This document shows, one piece after another, positions 22,981 through 33,299 of a DNA stretch of 64,000 nucleotides. The DNA comes from Orientallactaga sibirica (Eukaryota; Chordata; Mammalia; Rodentia; Dipodidae), in contig JAEOAD010000004.1 of the NCBI GenBank assembly GCA_036365145.1, forward strand, positions 52,107,001 through 52,171,000, read 5' to 3'. The notes beneath the pieces are model-generated. The model was not told where the DNA came from, made no database searches, and saw only the letters and a program-made list of their open reading frames with translations. The position numbers were made by a program, and so were the translations under genes. Numbering within the stretch: position 1 is the stretch's first letter; each line of letters begins with the position of its first letter.

Positions 22981-23029
22981 GTGAACCCCAACTTTTGGGT
23001 CCTTATCTGATTAGCAAAATTGATAATGG

Positions 23030-23266
23030 TGATAATTCCAGCACTCGGGAGGCAGAGGTAGGACTTTGAGACTACATAGTTAATTCCAGGTCAGCCTGGA
23101 ACAGAGTGAGTGAAGTTTATTGTAGGACAGGGGTTAAGATCCTGGAGGAGGCTAGCTGAAAGATGCAAGTCAGAAGAGAATTCTGGCCTGGCTGGAGAGG
23201 GAGAAGGAAGACAGAAAGAATGTCCATCACAGAGAAACCTCCAGGGGTAAAAGGGCTCTGCAGGAG

Positions 23267-23307
<41 letters not shown>

Positions 23308-23615
23308 GAAGGTGATACATAAGAACTAATAGATCCCCTTCACCTAGAAGACCAGAGGTGAATAAGGAGTAGTGAAGGCTCAGAGATAAAAAAAAAAAAA
23401 AAAAAAAATCGTACTCGTAACAAAGTGAGAAAGCACCCCAAAGCAAGACACATGCAGAAGGCAAGCAGGCAGAAGGAAGTGCTGCCCCTCCCCCTTTTAG
23501 CGAGAAATAGACTTGCACACTGGTGTTGAGGTGAAACCACAGGCAGGTCACATGTACTCCATAGTAAGATTCTGTCTCAGAATGAATAAATAAATAAAAA
23601 GAAAGAAAGAAATTT
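23030..23615 (+). mobile_element. Partial B1-like SINE and unassigned repeat with (CA)n
   Basis: 23036-23108 is a B1 middle-to-3' part (CCAGCACTCGGGAGGCAGAG, TAGTTAATTCCAGGTCAGCC). It stops at GAGTGAG and B1-tail-like sequence (AGTAAGATTCTGTCTCAGAA) reappears at 23555. The 430 bases between may be an insertion of unknown family; they include (CA)n and a poly-A. Confidence 0.5.
23268..23304. repeat. (CA)n microsatellite
   Basis: Uninterrupted CA units. Confidence 0.97.
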
Positions 23616-24338
23616 TAAAAATGTATATTGTTTCAAAACTGTTTCTGAGAAGTGTACTGACAGGTGAAAATTTGAGGTTACTGACAGATAGTTCAACATG
23701 GAAAAGATATCAGATGGAACACACCAAGAGGATAAATTTCAAATTTCTTATTACCCGAAAGCTAGGCAAGTTAGGTCACGACTGACTTTTCTTGCATGTT
23801 AAACGATGATGTGTGAGTGTTGCTGTCAAACTTAACTAAGAGAATAGCAGAGTTCTAAGACAGAGTCAGTATGCCGTCAATCATTATTAGCTCATGTCTA
23901 CCTCGCTCAGCAAACTGCAGCGCCAGTTACGTTTCCCTTGGTGAGGTTGAGCCGGAACACTACAGAGGGCAATCAAGGGCCATTATTGGACATTACTAAT
24001 TTTATATCTCCCTGATGAAGATTTGAAGTGCTGATTCCAGAATAAATGTGTACTGTTAAATTAATTGAGCCAATACATTTTTGAAATGGCATGGCCAGTG
24101 GATATTTTACAAATAGAAGTAGTACCTGTCCAAGTTTCTGACGTGCAGTTTAGAGGACTGGGGTTAGGATAGCATTGATGCTGCAAGGAAATGTATGAGT
24201 GTAAGAAAGGTTAACTCTCTTTAACTTCTGGCTGAAAGATAATTTTATTTGTCACTATTTCTTGTTCTGTGATATACTTCCTATTGCATTGATTTAATAA
24301 TTTAGCAATTATTAAATTATGAACTGATTTTCTTTTAG
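23616..24338 (+). other. Repeat-free intron sequence before the 71-nt exon
   Basis: No SINE or L1 seen. Candidate for intronic splicing or regulatory sequence. Confidence 0.45.
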
Positions 24339-24409
24339 ACCCAAAACAGAGGATGCATGGGTATTTGCAAAGCCCAATGCCATTCAGGCTATTGGGATTA
24401 TGTCTTTTG
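24339..24409 (+). CDS. SLC38A11: SLC38A11 exon: loop KTEDAWVFAKPNAIQAIGIMSF
   Basis: Acceptor TTCTTTTAG ends at 24338; donor GTGAGT starts at 24410. It opens with A (completing Ile), runs 23 codons and ends with one base, G. It encodes the PKTEDAW-x-FAKPNAIQAIG loop and the start of the following helix (GIMSF). The AKPNAIQA stretch is near-identical to the mammalian orthologue as remembered. At 71 nt this is the smallest exon, sitting after an 18.6 kb intron. The frame is fixed by the split codons on both sides. Confidence 0.93.
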
Positions 24410-24634
24410 GTGAGTATATGGCTCAAAAGCCCTTTTCTAACATGGCATCATTGGTTTTGTGACCAGATACTGTTTCAGATTTATGTCTGCATAGCAGATC
24501 TCCTGAGTTCTCATTGATTCCCCATTAAAAGCAGCATATCATCTTGTTTGCACTAATATAAAATTAACTTCAGATTGAAGAAATCTGGTTTTCATACAGA
24601 AAATTCATAAGTTATATTGTTTCTTTTTTTAGTT

Positions 24635-24785
24635 TGTTTGTTTTGTTTTTTCTGGGTAGGGTCTCAGACTAGCCCAGGATGACCAGGTACTCACTCCATA
24701 GTCTCAGGCTGGCCTCAAACTCACAGTGATCCCTCCATCTTTCCCTCACTAGTGCTGGGATTAAAGGAGTCCAGCACCAGAATGA
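24635..24785 (-). mobile_element. B1-like SINE, antisense
   Basis: GGGTAGGGTCTCAGACTAGC, CAGGCTGGCCTCAAACTCAC and AGTGCTGGGATTAAAGGAGT. Confidence 0.85.
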
Positions 24786-25209
24786 CTCAGTTATCTTAAC
24801 TGGGAAGTCTAGCAAATGTGTGAACTTCCTTAAAACCTGTGTGCAAAGTATTAACATTTGGCTGGATGCCTAAAGCTACTTATGTCCCAGATGGTAAAGG
24901 AAGTCATGCAGTGATAGCAATGGTGTTTTTAGATTTTCCTCTATATGGGAAGAGTCATTAGGAAGAGGAAAGGGGAGAGACGGTTGGATGGGCCTGGTTT
25001 ATGTAAAGAATGGCACAAAGATAAACATTACATAACCCCAATTTGTAGACCTATTAGAAAACTTGCTTCCTGGCATATTTAGTGAATTTGTACATTTGAA
25101 CCTTAGACAGTTGAAATTCTAAACTAATGTGTATCTTTCAATTTTCATACTGGAAACTACAACCCTGCCGCTTGTTTTGATGATGTTTCTTTCTCCTTTT
25201 GTGTTACAG

Positions 25210-25371
25210 CATTCATTTGCCACCATAACTGCTTCTTGGTTTATGGTTCTTTGGAGGAGCCCACAGTACCTCAGTGGTCCCGCATCATCCACATGTCCGT
25301 CTTGGTCTCTGTGCTTATCTCTGTGCTTTTTGCCACATGTGGGTACTTGACTTTTACTGGCTTCACCCAAG
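25210..25371 (+). CDS. SLC38A11: SLC38A11 exon: FICHHNCFLVYGSLEEPT core and next helix
   Basis: Acceptor GTTACAG ends at 25209; donor GTAAAA starts at 25372. CA completes Ala, then 53 codons, then G. It encodes the FICHHN-x-FLVY signature of the SLC38 family, the SLEEPT loop, W-S-R-I-I-H-M-S and a second helix (V-L-V-S-V-L-I-S-V-L-F-A-T-C-G-Y-L-T-F-T-G-F-T). Cys follows HHN where the human protein, as remembered, has Ser. The donor has A at +5 rather than G. If the intron were retained the frame would stay open for 61 more codons to TGA at 25557-25559. Confidence 0.94.
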
Positions 25372-26212
25372 GTAAAATGAGACGTTCAGCCGCATCTCAT
25401 TTTGATGCTTACACGGACTGGTTCCAACACACCGATGTTCTGTCCACTTTGGTACAACGTTTCCAGGGTTCCGATCCATCACCCTTCTACCTACTCTCTT
25501 CTGCCTCTTTGATCTTTCCTAGTTTTCCTGTCCTCGACCTGGGAGACACAGTCCTGTGACCCCTGCTCTCTTCTTCCAGGTGCACGTTTCCTCGCGTGAA
25601 TTCTGACTCTTCTTTGTCCCTCGGCTTTCGCGGGCATCAGTGGTGTCCCGGTGTCAACACTGATATCCTTCCTGATTCTGGTCCTCTTCCTGATATTTCT
25701 GCTCCTCTCAGCAGAACTGAGCATCCTTGCATGGCCCTGGTTCTCATTGCATGGGCGATGCAATGCTGCCGTGCTATCCTTGCTGTTCTTCCTCTGTATT
25801 ACTAGTTCTGTATCTTTCCCTTGACCTCACTCATCCCCCACTCCACCTGGAGTCTTAGTTCAGACAAATTGCCTGCTTTTCTGTGAACAAATTCTCTGCA
25901 AGCTTTTATCGCTTTAATCCTAGTTGGTATCCTTCTTTATATCTCTAATCTGTAGGGACATTTCTACTTAATCATTCCATTCTTGCCTTAATCACAAAAT
26001 ATCATCATCTTTCCCATAAACTAGCCCGTTCCTTCTCTGACTTCTCTTTTCGTGTATCACTCAGGCTAAGCTACTGAGCAGTTGGTCCCCTCTGTACTTC
26101 CTTTGACCCTTTCATCCAATCATCCATGTGGTATAATATTCAGGGCAGTTGACAGCAGGCTAAATGCTGTGATTCATGTGTTTTATAGCTTTTGTAGGTC
26201 TAGTATCTCATT
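25372..26212 (+). other. GC-richer intron block after the HHN exon
   Basis: The first 430 bases are richer in CpG than the surrounding intron (TTCCTCGCGTGAATTC, GGCTTTCGCGGGCATC) and keep long open frames on both strands. No SINE recognised. It may be a very old repeat or unique DNA; no exon evidence. Confidence 0.4.
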
Positions 26213-26335
26213 GACCTTCCCACAACCCTTTGAAGCTAAGTGGAATAACTAGTTCTACCTCCTGCTTACAACACAAAGAGGTGAAATAACTTGCCCAAGC
26301 TGGCTGCTAACAAAGTAAAAAGCAAGTCTCCTGAT
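26213..26335 (+). mobile_element. MIR-like relic, sense
   Basis: CACAACCCTTTGAAGCTAAG, GGTGAAATAACTTGCCCAAG and TGGCTGCTAACAAAG follow MIR core order. Confidence 0.6.
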
Positions 26336-26857
26336 GGTTCAAGTTCTATGTCCTTCCGTTTGCTTTGTGCTTCACCTATTCTGTTCAGAACGACTCTGTG
26401 AAAGCTCTTGCTAAGCCTTCAGTTCCTCTTAGCTTGGTCTTCTGTGACCTTGATGTACTCTAGGAAAATGGCTACCTTGATTTGAATAGACGTTATAGGT
26501 CATTGTGACTGCATGTAGATATTTCTTAAGAAATAAAGAACTTTGGGGTGAAAAAAAGAAAATGATACCAATATAGTCAGAAATGTAAGCCCTGTCTGCT
26601 CCAAGACAGTGCACTTAAAAGTGACCTTGATGGTCTTGATAACAGCTGTTTCACAACATGGCCACGTGTCCCTAGTTCTACATCCTTGCCAAGACAAACG
26701 GTTTAAGGGCTCTAGGCTGCATAGGACCTTGGTTTGTAAATGCTTCTATAAGACATACACCTTGTGGCATTGTTTTTTGTTGTTGTTGTTGCTGGTCATA
26801 CTTTCCTAATGTTTTTATCAGTAGTAATTGCCCTCATGTAATTAAATCTCTGTAACA

Positions 26858-27045
26858 ATTCTGTGTGGTGGCTGACATCTGTTATCCCAGCACTCAGGAA
26901 TCTGGGGGAGGAGTGTTAACTCCAGTTACATAGCAAGACCCTGTGTCAAAAAGAAAAAGAGAGAGGAAGGGAAGGATGGAGGGAGGCAGGGAAGGAAGAA
27001 GGAAGGCAGTAAGGGAGGGAGGAAGGGAGGGAGGAAGGGAGGGGT
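26858..27045 (+). mobile_element. Old B1-like SINE with purine-rich tail
   Basis: CATCTGTTATCCCAGCACTC, TACATAGCAAGACCCTGTGT, then A-rich sequence expanding into a (GGAA/GGGA)n tract at about 26960-27045. Confidence 0.72.
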
Positions 27046-27049
27046 TTTA

Positions 27050-28185
27050 TGCAGAAAAGTTGACAGGTGTCTGATGTACATGTTGTTGGCCTTGCCTTAT
27101 TCCTTAGCTATAATTCCCTAACATACACTTGGATTCAAGCTAGGTTAAGCTGACCTTGTTTTCTTGGGTCATTTTTTCCTTAGGGAAATCTGATCTTGTT
27201 CATATTAACTTCTGCCCCTCTCCTTTCGCATAGGTGAATTCCTGTTTGTTAAGCAGTGGGAACTCTAGATTTTTCATGACAGCCCCAGTAGCCTTGAAAA
27301 GATGCAGGGCCTGATTGTTAGTGGAGGGTAGCGAGTGGGAAACTTCGGGTTTATGATTTTTTTTTCAGAGTGCTTGAAACTTTTCAATTTTGAAGCAATT
27401 CTCTGACACCACTGCTTTGTGATGTGACCATCTTCGGGCCCAAAGGAACACTAAAACGTGGTGCCCATCTGCTGTAGTCCATGGGGCAAGGGGAAATGGA
27501 GCCACTTGAAGTTACCTGTTGGGAAGGGTAGCTCATTTAGAACGTCAGCTGTTTAATGAAAAGATGTTCCAGGCTATTGTCCTGTTTTCTTCATTTTAAA
27601 CAGTGCAGTAAAATATGTAGCTTTGATCTAGTTTTCTATTTAGTTTAATTGAAAAAATGCAACTGCAATGTTCAAGTTTAAGCATGTTATGCACAGGTAT
27701 TAAAGCAGCCCGAATGCTGTGTTTCAGTAAATGTAATTTGCTCATGTAACATCTGTGCCCTCATTAAATCCCTACATGTCTTCATAGATTTCTGAAAGCA
27801 CAGACTCTCAATAAGAATTGTTTTTGGTCCGTTAATTTAGTGTTCCTTTCTAGAATCAGCCATACTTTCAGTTTTAAAACAGCCAAACACTCCATTTGCA
27901 CTTGGGTGCATCTGATGCCATGAAAGACAGTATATGTTTGGAATTCCTCAATGTAGTCCTGAGGTACTGTTGGGCCCTATAGCATGAAGTGCAGGAAATC
28001 CAGCTTCCCAGATGTCCCAATCTACTCTTCCTTTCAAGACTGTCCTTGATCTAAGAATAGCATTTCAAAGGGAACTGTGTTTGTTTTCACAGACTTTTTA
28101 AAAAATAAGACAGTCACTTACCAGAAACAAAGACCAGAGCAAATTTACCAAGGCAATACAGAAGAATTTAGGGAATAGATTTTCA
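27050..28185 (+). other. SINE-poor intron block
   Basis: About 1.1 kb without recognisable recent repeats. No coding support. Confidence 0.45.
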
Positions 28186-28186
28186 T

Positions 28187-28189
<3 letters not shown>

Positions 28190-28224
<35 letters not shown>

Positions 28225-28293
28225 AAATAAAAAAATTTAAAAGCCAGTACAAATTTAAGGCAAACCAAAAAAAAAAAAAAAAAAAAAAAAAAA
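28190..28293. repeat. Two close poly-A tracts
   Basis: A run of about 31 A's from 28191 is followed, after about 45 bases, by another run of about 26 A's. The DNA between shows no recognisable element body. Confidence 0.9.
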
Positions 28294-28486
28294 CTATTAG
28301 TAGTAAATTTAACTTCAAATGGAATGTTACTGGTTTTTATAACAGCAAGTAAATATATGGTAATTCTTTTAATGAAATGAAGTGAAATATATAGAGCTTC
28401 ACTTTTATAAAGAAATAATGTCTCATTTATTAGTCACCTCCAATATTCAATGCCTAGTGAGTAAATGTGTTTCTATTGCTCTCCAG

Positions 28487-28599
28487 GAGACTTATTTGAA
28501 AACTACTGCCGAAGTGATGACCTCGTGACCTTTGGAAGGTTTTGTTATGGCATCACTGTCATTCTGACATACCCAATTGAATGCTTTGTGACAAGAGAG
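28487..28599 (+). CDS. SLC38A11: SLC38A11 exon: DLFENYC loop and helix to FVTRE
   Basis: Acceptor TGCTCTCCAG ends at 28486; donor GTAAGC starts at 28600. GA completes Gly, then 37 codons end exactly with GAG (Glu). It encodes the extracellular-type loop DLFENYCRSDD, followed by LVTFGRFCYGITVILTYP and the conserved I-E-C-F-V-T-R-E end. The YP-x-ECFVTRE pattern is typical of SLC38 proteins at a membrane-helix end. The next exon begins on a codon boundary. Confidence 0.94.
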
Positions 28600-28733
28600 G
28601 TAAGCATAATTCCCTTTCAACACTTTATCAAGGTAATCTCTGTACTTCATTTAATTTCAGATGATTTATAAATAATTCAACATGCAAATTCCCAAGCACA
28701 TGGCAGATGAAAGCATTCATAACATTTTCATGA

Positions 28734-28734
<1 letters not shown>

Positions 28735-28768
<34 letters not shown>
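28735..28768. repeat. (TG)n microsatellite
   Basis: Seventeen TG units, 130 bases after the donor at 28600. Confidence 0.97.
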
Positions 28769-28773
<5 letters not shown>

Positions 28774-29105
28774 AGATGCGTGCACCTTTTGCACATGGGT
28801 TTAGAGGCCAGAGGAGAATGTCAGGTGTCCTCGTGTCACTTAGCCTCATGTTTCCTTGAGACAGAGTCTCTCACTGAACTCAGAGGTACCATGTTCAATC
28901 AGAACTGCTGACCAACAAGCCTGAATGATTCTCTGCTCTATGTTCCCCACAGGACTGGAGTTACAGGTGTTGGTGGCCACATCTAGTGTTGATATGGTGC
29001 TGTGAGGAATCAAAGTCAGGATGAATCAGCCCCTCTCAGGCTTGTACAGTAAGCACTCCTATCTGCTGACACTTAAATCTTCTCTTTAAACTATAAAATA
29101 GGGAA

Positions 29106-29460
29106 CCATGGAGATGGCTAAGCAGGTAACAGTGCTTGCTGAACAAGGATGAAAAACCTGAGTTCAATCTCCAGCACCCATGTAAAAAGCTGGGCATGGC
29201 CACACGTGTCCATATGCCCAGTCCTGAGGTGAGTGGAGACAGGAGAGACACTAGGGTTCTCTTGTCAGCTAGACTGATGGGAAAATGGCTGCTCTAGATT
29301 CAGTAAAAGACTTCATCTCCAAGAAACAATGCAGAAGAGTGACAGAGGACACCCAGTGCTCAGTTCTGATCTCTACATGTGTACACACAAAGCTCTCAGG
29401 ACTGCATACACAAGTATCATACCACATATGCACACAAGTTGAAACTGCCATAATATAATA
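29106..29460 (+). mobile_element. B4-like SINE, sense
   Basis: ATGGAGATGGCTAAGCAGGT, GAGTTCAATCTCCAGCACCC, AAAAAGCTGGGCATGGCCAC and a 3' CTACATGTGTACACAC. Pattern matches the other B4-like copies in the window. Confidence 0.7.
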
Positions 29461-29784
29461 AAGTATAATATATCAGAACTTAATACTGAATGCATATTCA
29501 AATAGTTATAACAAAATTTTTAGTCAGAACTAAAAATTATGCTTAGTGCTTGGGTTTGTATTATTAGAAGCATTAATACACAGTTTTATTCCAGAGTGAA
29601 TTATAGATAGCAAAACTAAAGATGTCATTTCTCACAGCACTGTTATGAAGAAATTAAGAATGAAAGTTTTAAAAAATGTTTTCCAAAATTGTATTTTTGC
29701 TAAGTTGTTTTACTAGTCATTGTGTCTTAAGGCATTGTAAGTGAGATTCTAATTGATTTTGTTATTTAAAAAATTAATATATGC

Positions 29785-29955
29785 TGGCCGTGATGGTTCA
29801 CGTCTTTAATCCCAGCACTCAGGAGGCAGAGGTAGGAGGATTGCTGTGAGTTTAAGGCTGCCCTGAGACTACATAGTGAATTCAAGGTCAGCCTGGACTA
29901 GAGCAAGATCCTACCTTGAAAAACCAAAAATTAAAATAAAATAAAATAAAATGTA
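29785..29955 (+). mobile_element. B1-like SINE, sense
   Basis: GCTGGCCGTGATGGTTCACG, AATCCCAGCACTCAGGAGGC, TACATAGTGAATTCAAGGTC with AAAATAAAATAAA tail. Confidence 0.88.
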
Positions 29956-29959
29956 AAAC

Positions 29960-31195
29960 ATATTCAATGAGGAGTCAAAATTCAACTTAAATCTATAATT
30001 TATAGGTACATATAATATATATACATATAAATGTATATGCATATAAATACAAGTAGGATTGTAAAAGTGTAGTATAGTATATATACTTATATATGTATGT
30101 AAATATATTTATTTATAAAAATCACCTCTAAATTAATATTCCATCTAGATTTGTGGAGAAAGACAAGCTGAAGGAGAACTAATTGTATGAGGGTAAAAAT
30201 GGATAGCACCGCTTGTTAGGACTCTTACTGTGGACTAAACGCCCACTGTACTGGCTAGCAGTCAGACAAGATGCTACTTCACAGTGGTTCTTTCAGGCGT
30301 CTCCCTGAAAAGGCCTTAGTCAGAATGCACTGCTAGAGTCACAGTGCGACATGTGAATGGGCCTAATGTATGATGGAACCTGCCCACAGAGCCTTAAATC
30401 CCCTCAGTGAACCACAGGCTTCTCCAGCCAGGCTCACCACAGGCCAGTTCTGGCCTTGAGGGCAGCACAGGTTCAGGAAAACCCGCATCCTGTGGGTTCT
30501 CTGCAGTTCGCGCTCCAGCTGCTTACTCACTCACAAAGGCACAACTCACAGGCAGATCTGGACCTTCCCTGCACAGGAGAAGGACTGTGAACTAAGGGTT
30601 GCTTTTTCCGGATGTTTAAATTCAAGATACTTCCAGAGTTTTGCTATTGTTAGATGCAGGAAGTGCCACTCCGTCATTGTCTGCCCAGTACGCCAGGTTG
30701 AGATGGGATCTCAAGATGAGCAGGAGCAGATGGTGCGAGCTTGAGTGGTTTCTGGTAAACTGCGTGGGGATGGGCTGAGTCACTTCACCTGAGTAACTTC
30801 TGCTTTCAGTACTTGGCTCTTGAGTTTCCTTTCTAGCTGCCACAACAGGAAGACGGAACTAAATCAAGATCTTCACCCTGGTAGCAAATATGATGCAGAA
30901 GAATGTTAGATATGTATCTCACGCATTTGCTTATTTTCTTTCTTCCCTCTCTCTCTTGAATTCACTTCTTTTGACACACAACACACCCATGCACACACAC
31001 GCACAGACACCCGACAAATGTGCAGCCAATACCATCCCAACCATTTCTATACATAGGTAAGAGATCCAAGCACATGTAGAGGGGGACAGGCTCCCTTCTC
31101 CCCTTTGCTTTTCTTTCCACTGTGGCCTCAGCTTAGAACTCTGCTCCATCTTCAGTCCCGACTTCAAGCTAAAGTAGGTCAGTCACATTTCAAGA
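29960..31195 (+). other. Intron sequence; TA-rich then GC-richer
   Basis: 30000-30120 is TATA-rich simple-like sequence. 30230-30600 is GC-richer. No supported feature beyond short open frames. Confidence 0.45.
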
Positions 31196-31199
31196 ATGC

Positions 31200-31540
31200 T
31201 AATGGAGGGTTGTGAGAGGTCTCCCTTGGTAAAGCGCTTGACCTGCAAGTATGAGGACCCGAGTTCATCCCTAGCACCCATGTTAAAGAGGCATGGAGAT
31301 GATTCTTTGAGCCCCAGTGCTGAGGAGGCAGGGGCAGGCAGATGCCTCCGGATCCCTGACCATCCAATCTAGCCCAACGGAGTACTACAAGGCCAGTGAG
31401 GGCACTGTCGCAACAAAAAGGAGGACAAAGCCTGAGAAAAATGACACCTGAGGTTTTCTCTGGCCTCCACATGTGTCTGAACACACAAATGCACTGCACA
31501 TACATGAACACACACATACGTGCACAACAAAGAAAAAAAT
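31200..31540 (+). mobile_element. B4-like SINE, sense
   Basis: CTTGGTAAAGCGCTTGACCT, GAGTTCATCCCTAGCACCCA, TCTGGCCTCCACATGTGTCT and a CA-containing end. Confidence 0.7.
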
Positions 31541-31999
31541 GTTACAAAGGAGATTATTCCAAAGGAGGCTGTCCTGGATCAGTGAAGATCTTTCTAACTT
31601 CCGGTCTGCAAAACACATTTCTTTACATTGGTTGTAGTGCTTCCATTAGGATGTTAATTGCTGAGAACAGGAATCATCTCCCAGACATCTTTTTGCAAAT
31701 CACATCACCATGTGAGATGTATAAATATGTAACTGTAGCTTAGTTTCCTGGTCTGAGTATTAAATGAAATGTTGAATTTTGCTCAATTTTGTGGAGGAAA
31801 GGATAACGAAGGAATTCCTTTATATAGAATTGATTCCCTCTTAGTAAAGGATATGACACAGGCAGTGTCATTCAAAGGAAAAGTGGTAACACCTGCTTTC
31901 GAGGCCACTAAATAATCTACTTAATACTTGTAGTTTTAGTGTTAAACTTGCTGGGCTCAAAAGTAATAAAGTAACTTCCCATGGGATTTTGCATTTGGG

Positions 32000-32234
32000 G
32001 GGCTGGAGAGATGGCTTAGCAGTTAAGGAGCTTGCCTGCAAAGCCTAAGGACACAGGTTGGATTCCCCAAACCCCACGTAAGCTAGATGTACATGGTGGC
32101 TCATGTGTTGGGAGTTCCTTTGCAGTGGCTAGAGCCCTTGTGTGCCCATTCTCCCATTCTCTCTCTCTCTCTCTCTCTCTCTGTCTGTCTCTCTCTCTCT
32201 CTCACACACACACACAAATAAATAAAAAAAAATT
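32000..32234 (+). mobile_element. DIP-like SINE, sense
   Basis: GGGGCTGGAGAGATGGCTTA head, GGAGTTCCTTTGCAGTGGCT body, (CT)n then (AC)n and A-rich tail. Confidence 0.9.
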
Positions 32235-32245
32235 TAAAATATATG

Positions 32246-32600
32246 TGGGATTGGGGAGATGGTTCAACAGTCAAGGGTGCTTGCCACTTAAATGCAAGGA
32301 ACTCTCAGCTGGAAACCTAGTTTGACTCCCCAGAACCACATAAAAAGCTGGGCATGTACACCCACATCTGTCACACCAGTCCACAAGAGGACAGAAACCA
32401 GGGTATCCTGGGGGCTCACTGACTGACAGCAGCTCTCTGGATTTGAGGGAGAGACTCCATGTCAAGAAAATACACAGTGGATGATACAAGAAGGGTAGCT
32501 GTTGTTCTCCTCTGGCCTCCACACCTGGGTGCATGGAGCATAGGCATCTATACACATGTGTACACTCACCATACACCACACACACATACACAAAAGGGCA
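32246..32600 (+). mobile_element. B4-like SINE, sense
   Basis: TGGGGAGATGGTTCAACAGT, CATAAAAAGCTGGGCATGTA, CTCCTCTGGCCTCCACACCT and an ACACACATACAC end. It directly follows the previous SINE. Confidence 0.7.
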
Positions 32601-32861
32601 TGAGTTCTAACTCTAGCATGCTGTGCCCTGGGTCTGTCATATAATCCACTGACTAATTGCTCCCTCCGCAAAGTCTACTAACTACTACTAACTACTGTTT
32701 TGTATGTCTGTGTGGGAACACTTTAGAAAGATAAAATATTCATAGTGATTTCAGATTTGGCTAATTGCCTTACTGGTAGTGTTTTATACAGTCCTCATTC
32801 TGTAAGAAAATACTCTGTCAGCCTCAAGAGCACCTCGCAATACAATCTGCTTCTCTGACAG

Positions 32862-32993
32862 GTAATTGCCAATGTGTTTTTTGGTGGGGATCTTACCCCG
32901 GTGCTCCATATTGTGCTGACGGTGCTTGTCATTGCTGCTGCCACACTGGTGTCCCTGCTCATCGACTGCCTAGGCATCGTCTTAGAGCTCAAT
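32862..32993 (+). CDS. SLC38A11: SLC38A11 exon: VIANVFFGG and helix to LGIVLELN
   Basis: Acceptor CTCTGACAG ends at 32861; donor GTAAGT starts at 32994. Exactly 44 codons in phase 0 at both ends, so it could be skipped without shifting frame. It encodes VIANVFFGGDLTPVLH, then a long hydrophobic helix (I-V-L-T-V-L-V-I-A-A-A-T-L-V-S-L-L-I-D) and C-L-G-I-V-L-E-L-N. The loop D-L-T-P-V differs from the human as remembered, while the helix end is conserved. Confidence 0.94.
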
Positions 32994-33087
32994 GTAAGTA
33001 CGTGTCAAGGCACATTCCATGCCAATAATCTCTTTCAGGGTGCTTCCATTTAATTAACGATGTGTTTCGCTTTCTTTTGAAATGGTA

Positions 33088-33292
33088 CTTTCTTATTTAT
33101 TTGTTTGTTTGTTTGCAAGCAGAGAGACAAGAGGAGCAGGATGGGTGTGCCAGGGCCTCCCACCACTGCAAACAAACTCCAGACACATGTGCCACTCTGT
33201 GCATCTGGCTTCCCATGGGTATTGGGAATCAAACCCAGGATGTCATACTTTGCAAGCAAGCACCCTCAACTGCTGAGCTCCTCAAGTGGCAC
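33088..33292 (-). mobile_element. DIP-like SINE, antisense
   Basis: TTATTTATTTGTTTGTTTGT, ACAAACTCCAGACACATGTG, ATGGGTATTGGGAATCAAAC and the B-box complement. It lies 95 bases after the donor at 32994. Confidence 0.85.
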
Positions 33293-33299
33293 TTTCTGA

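Noticed and set aside
23117..23551. 144-codon minus-strand open frame with Cys-Val repeats
   Set aside because: Cys-Val run is the (CA)n read in antisense and the Phe run is a poly-A; no protein family.
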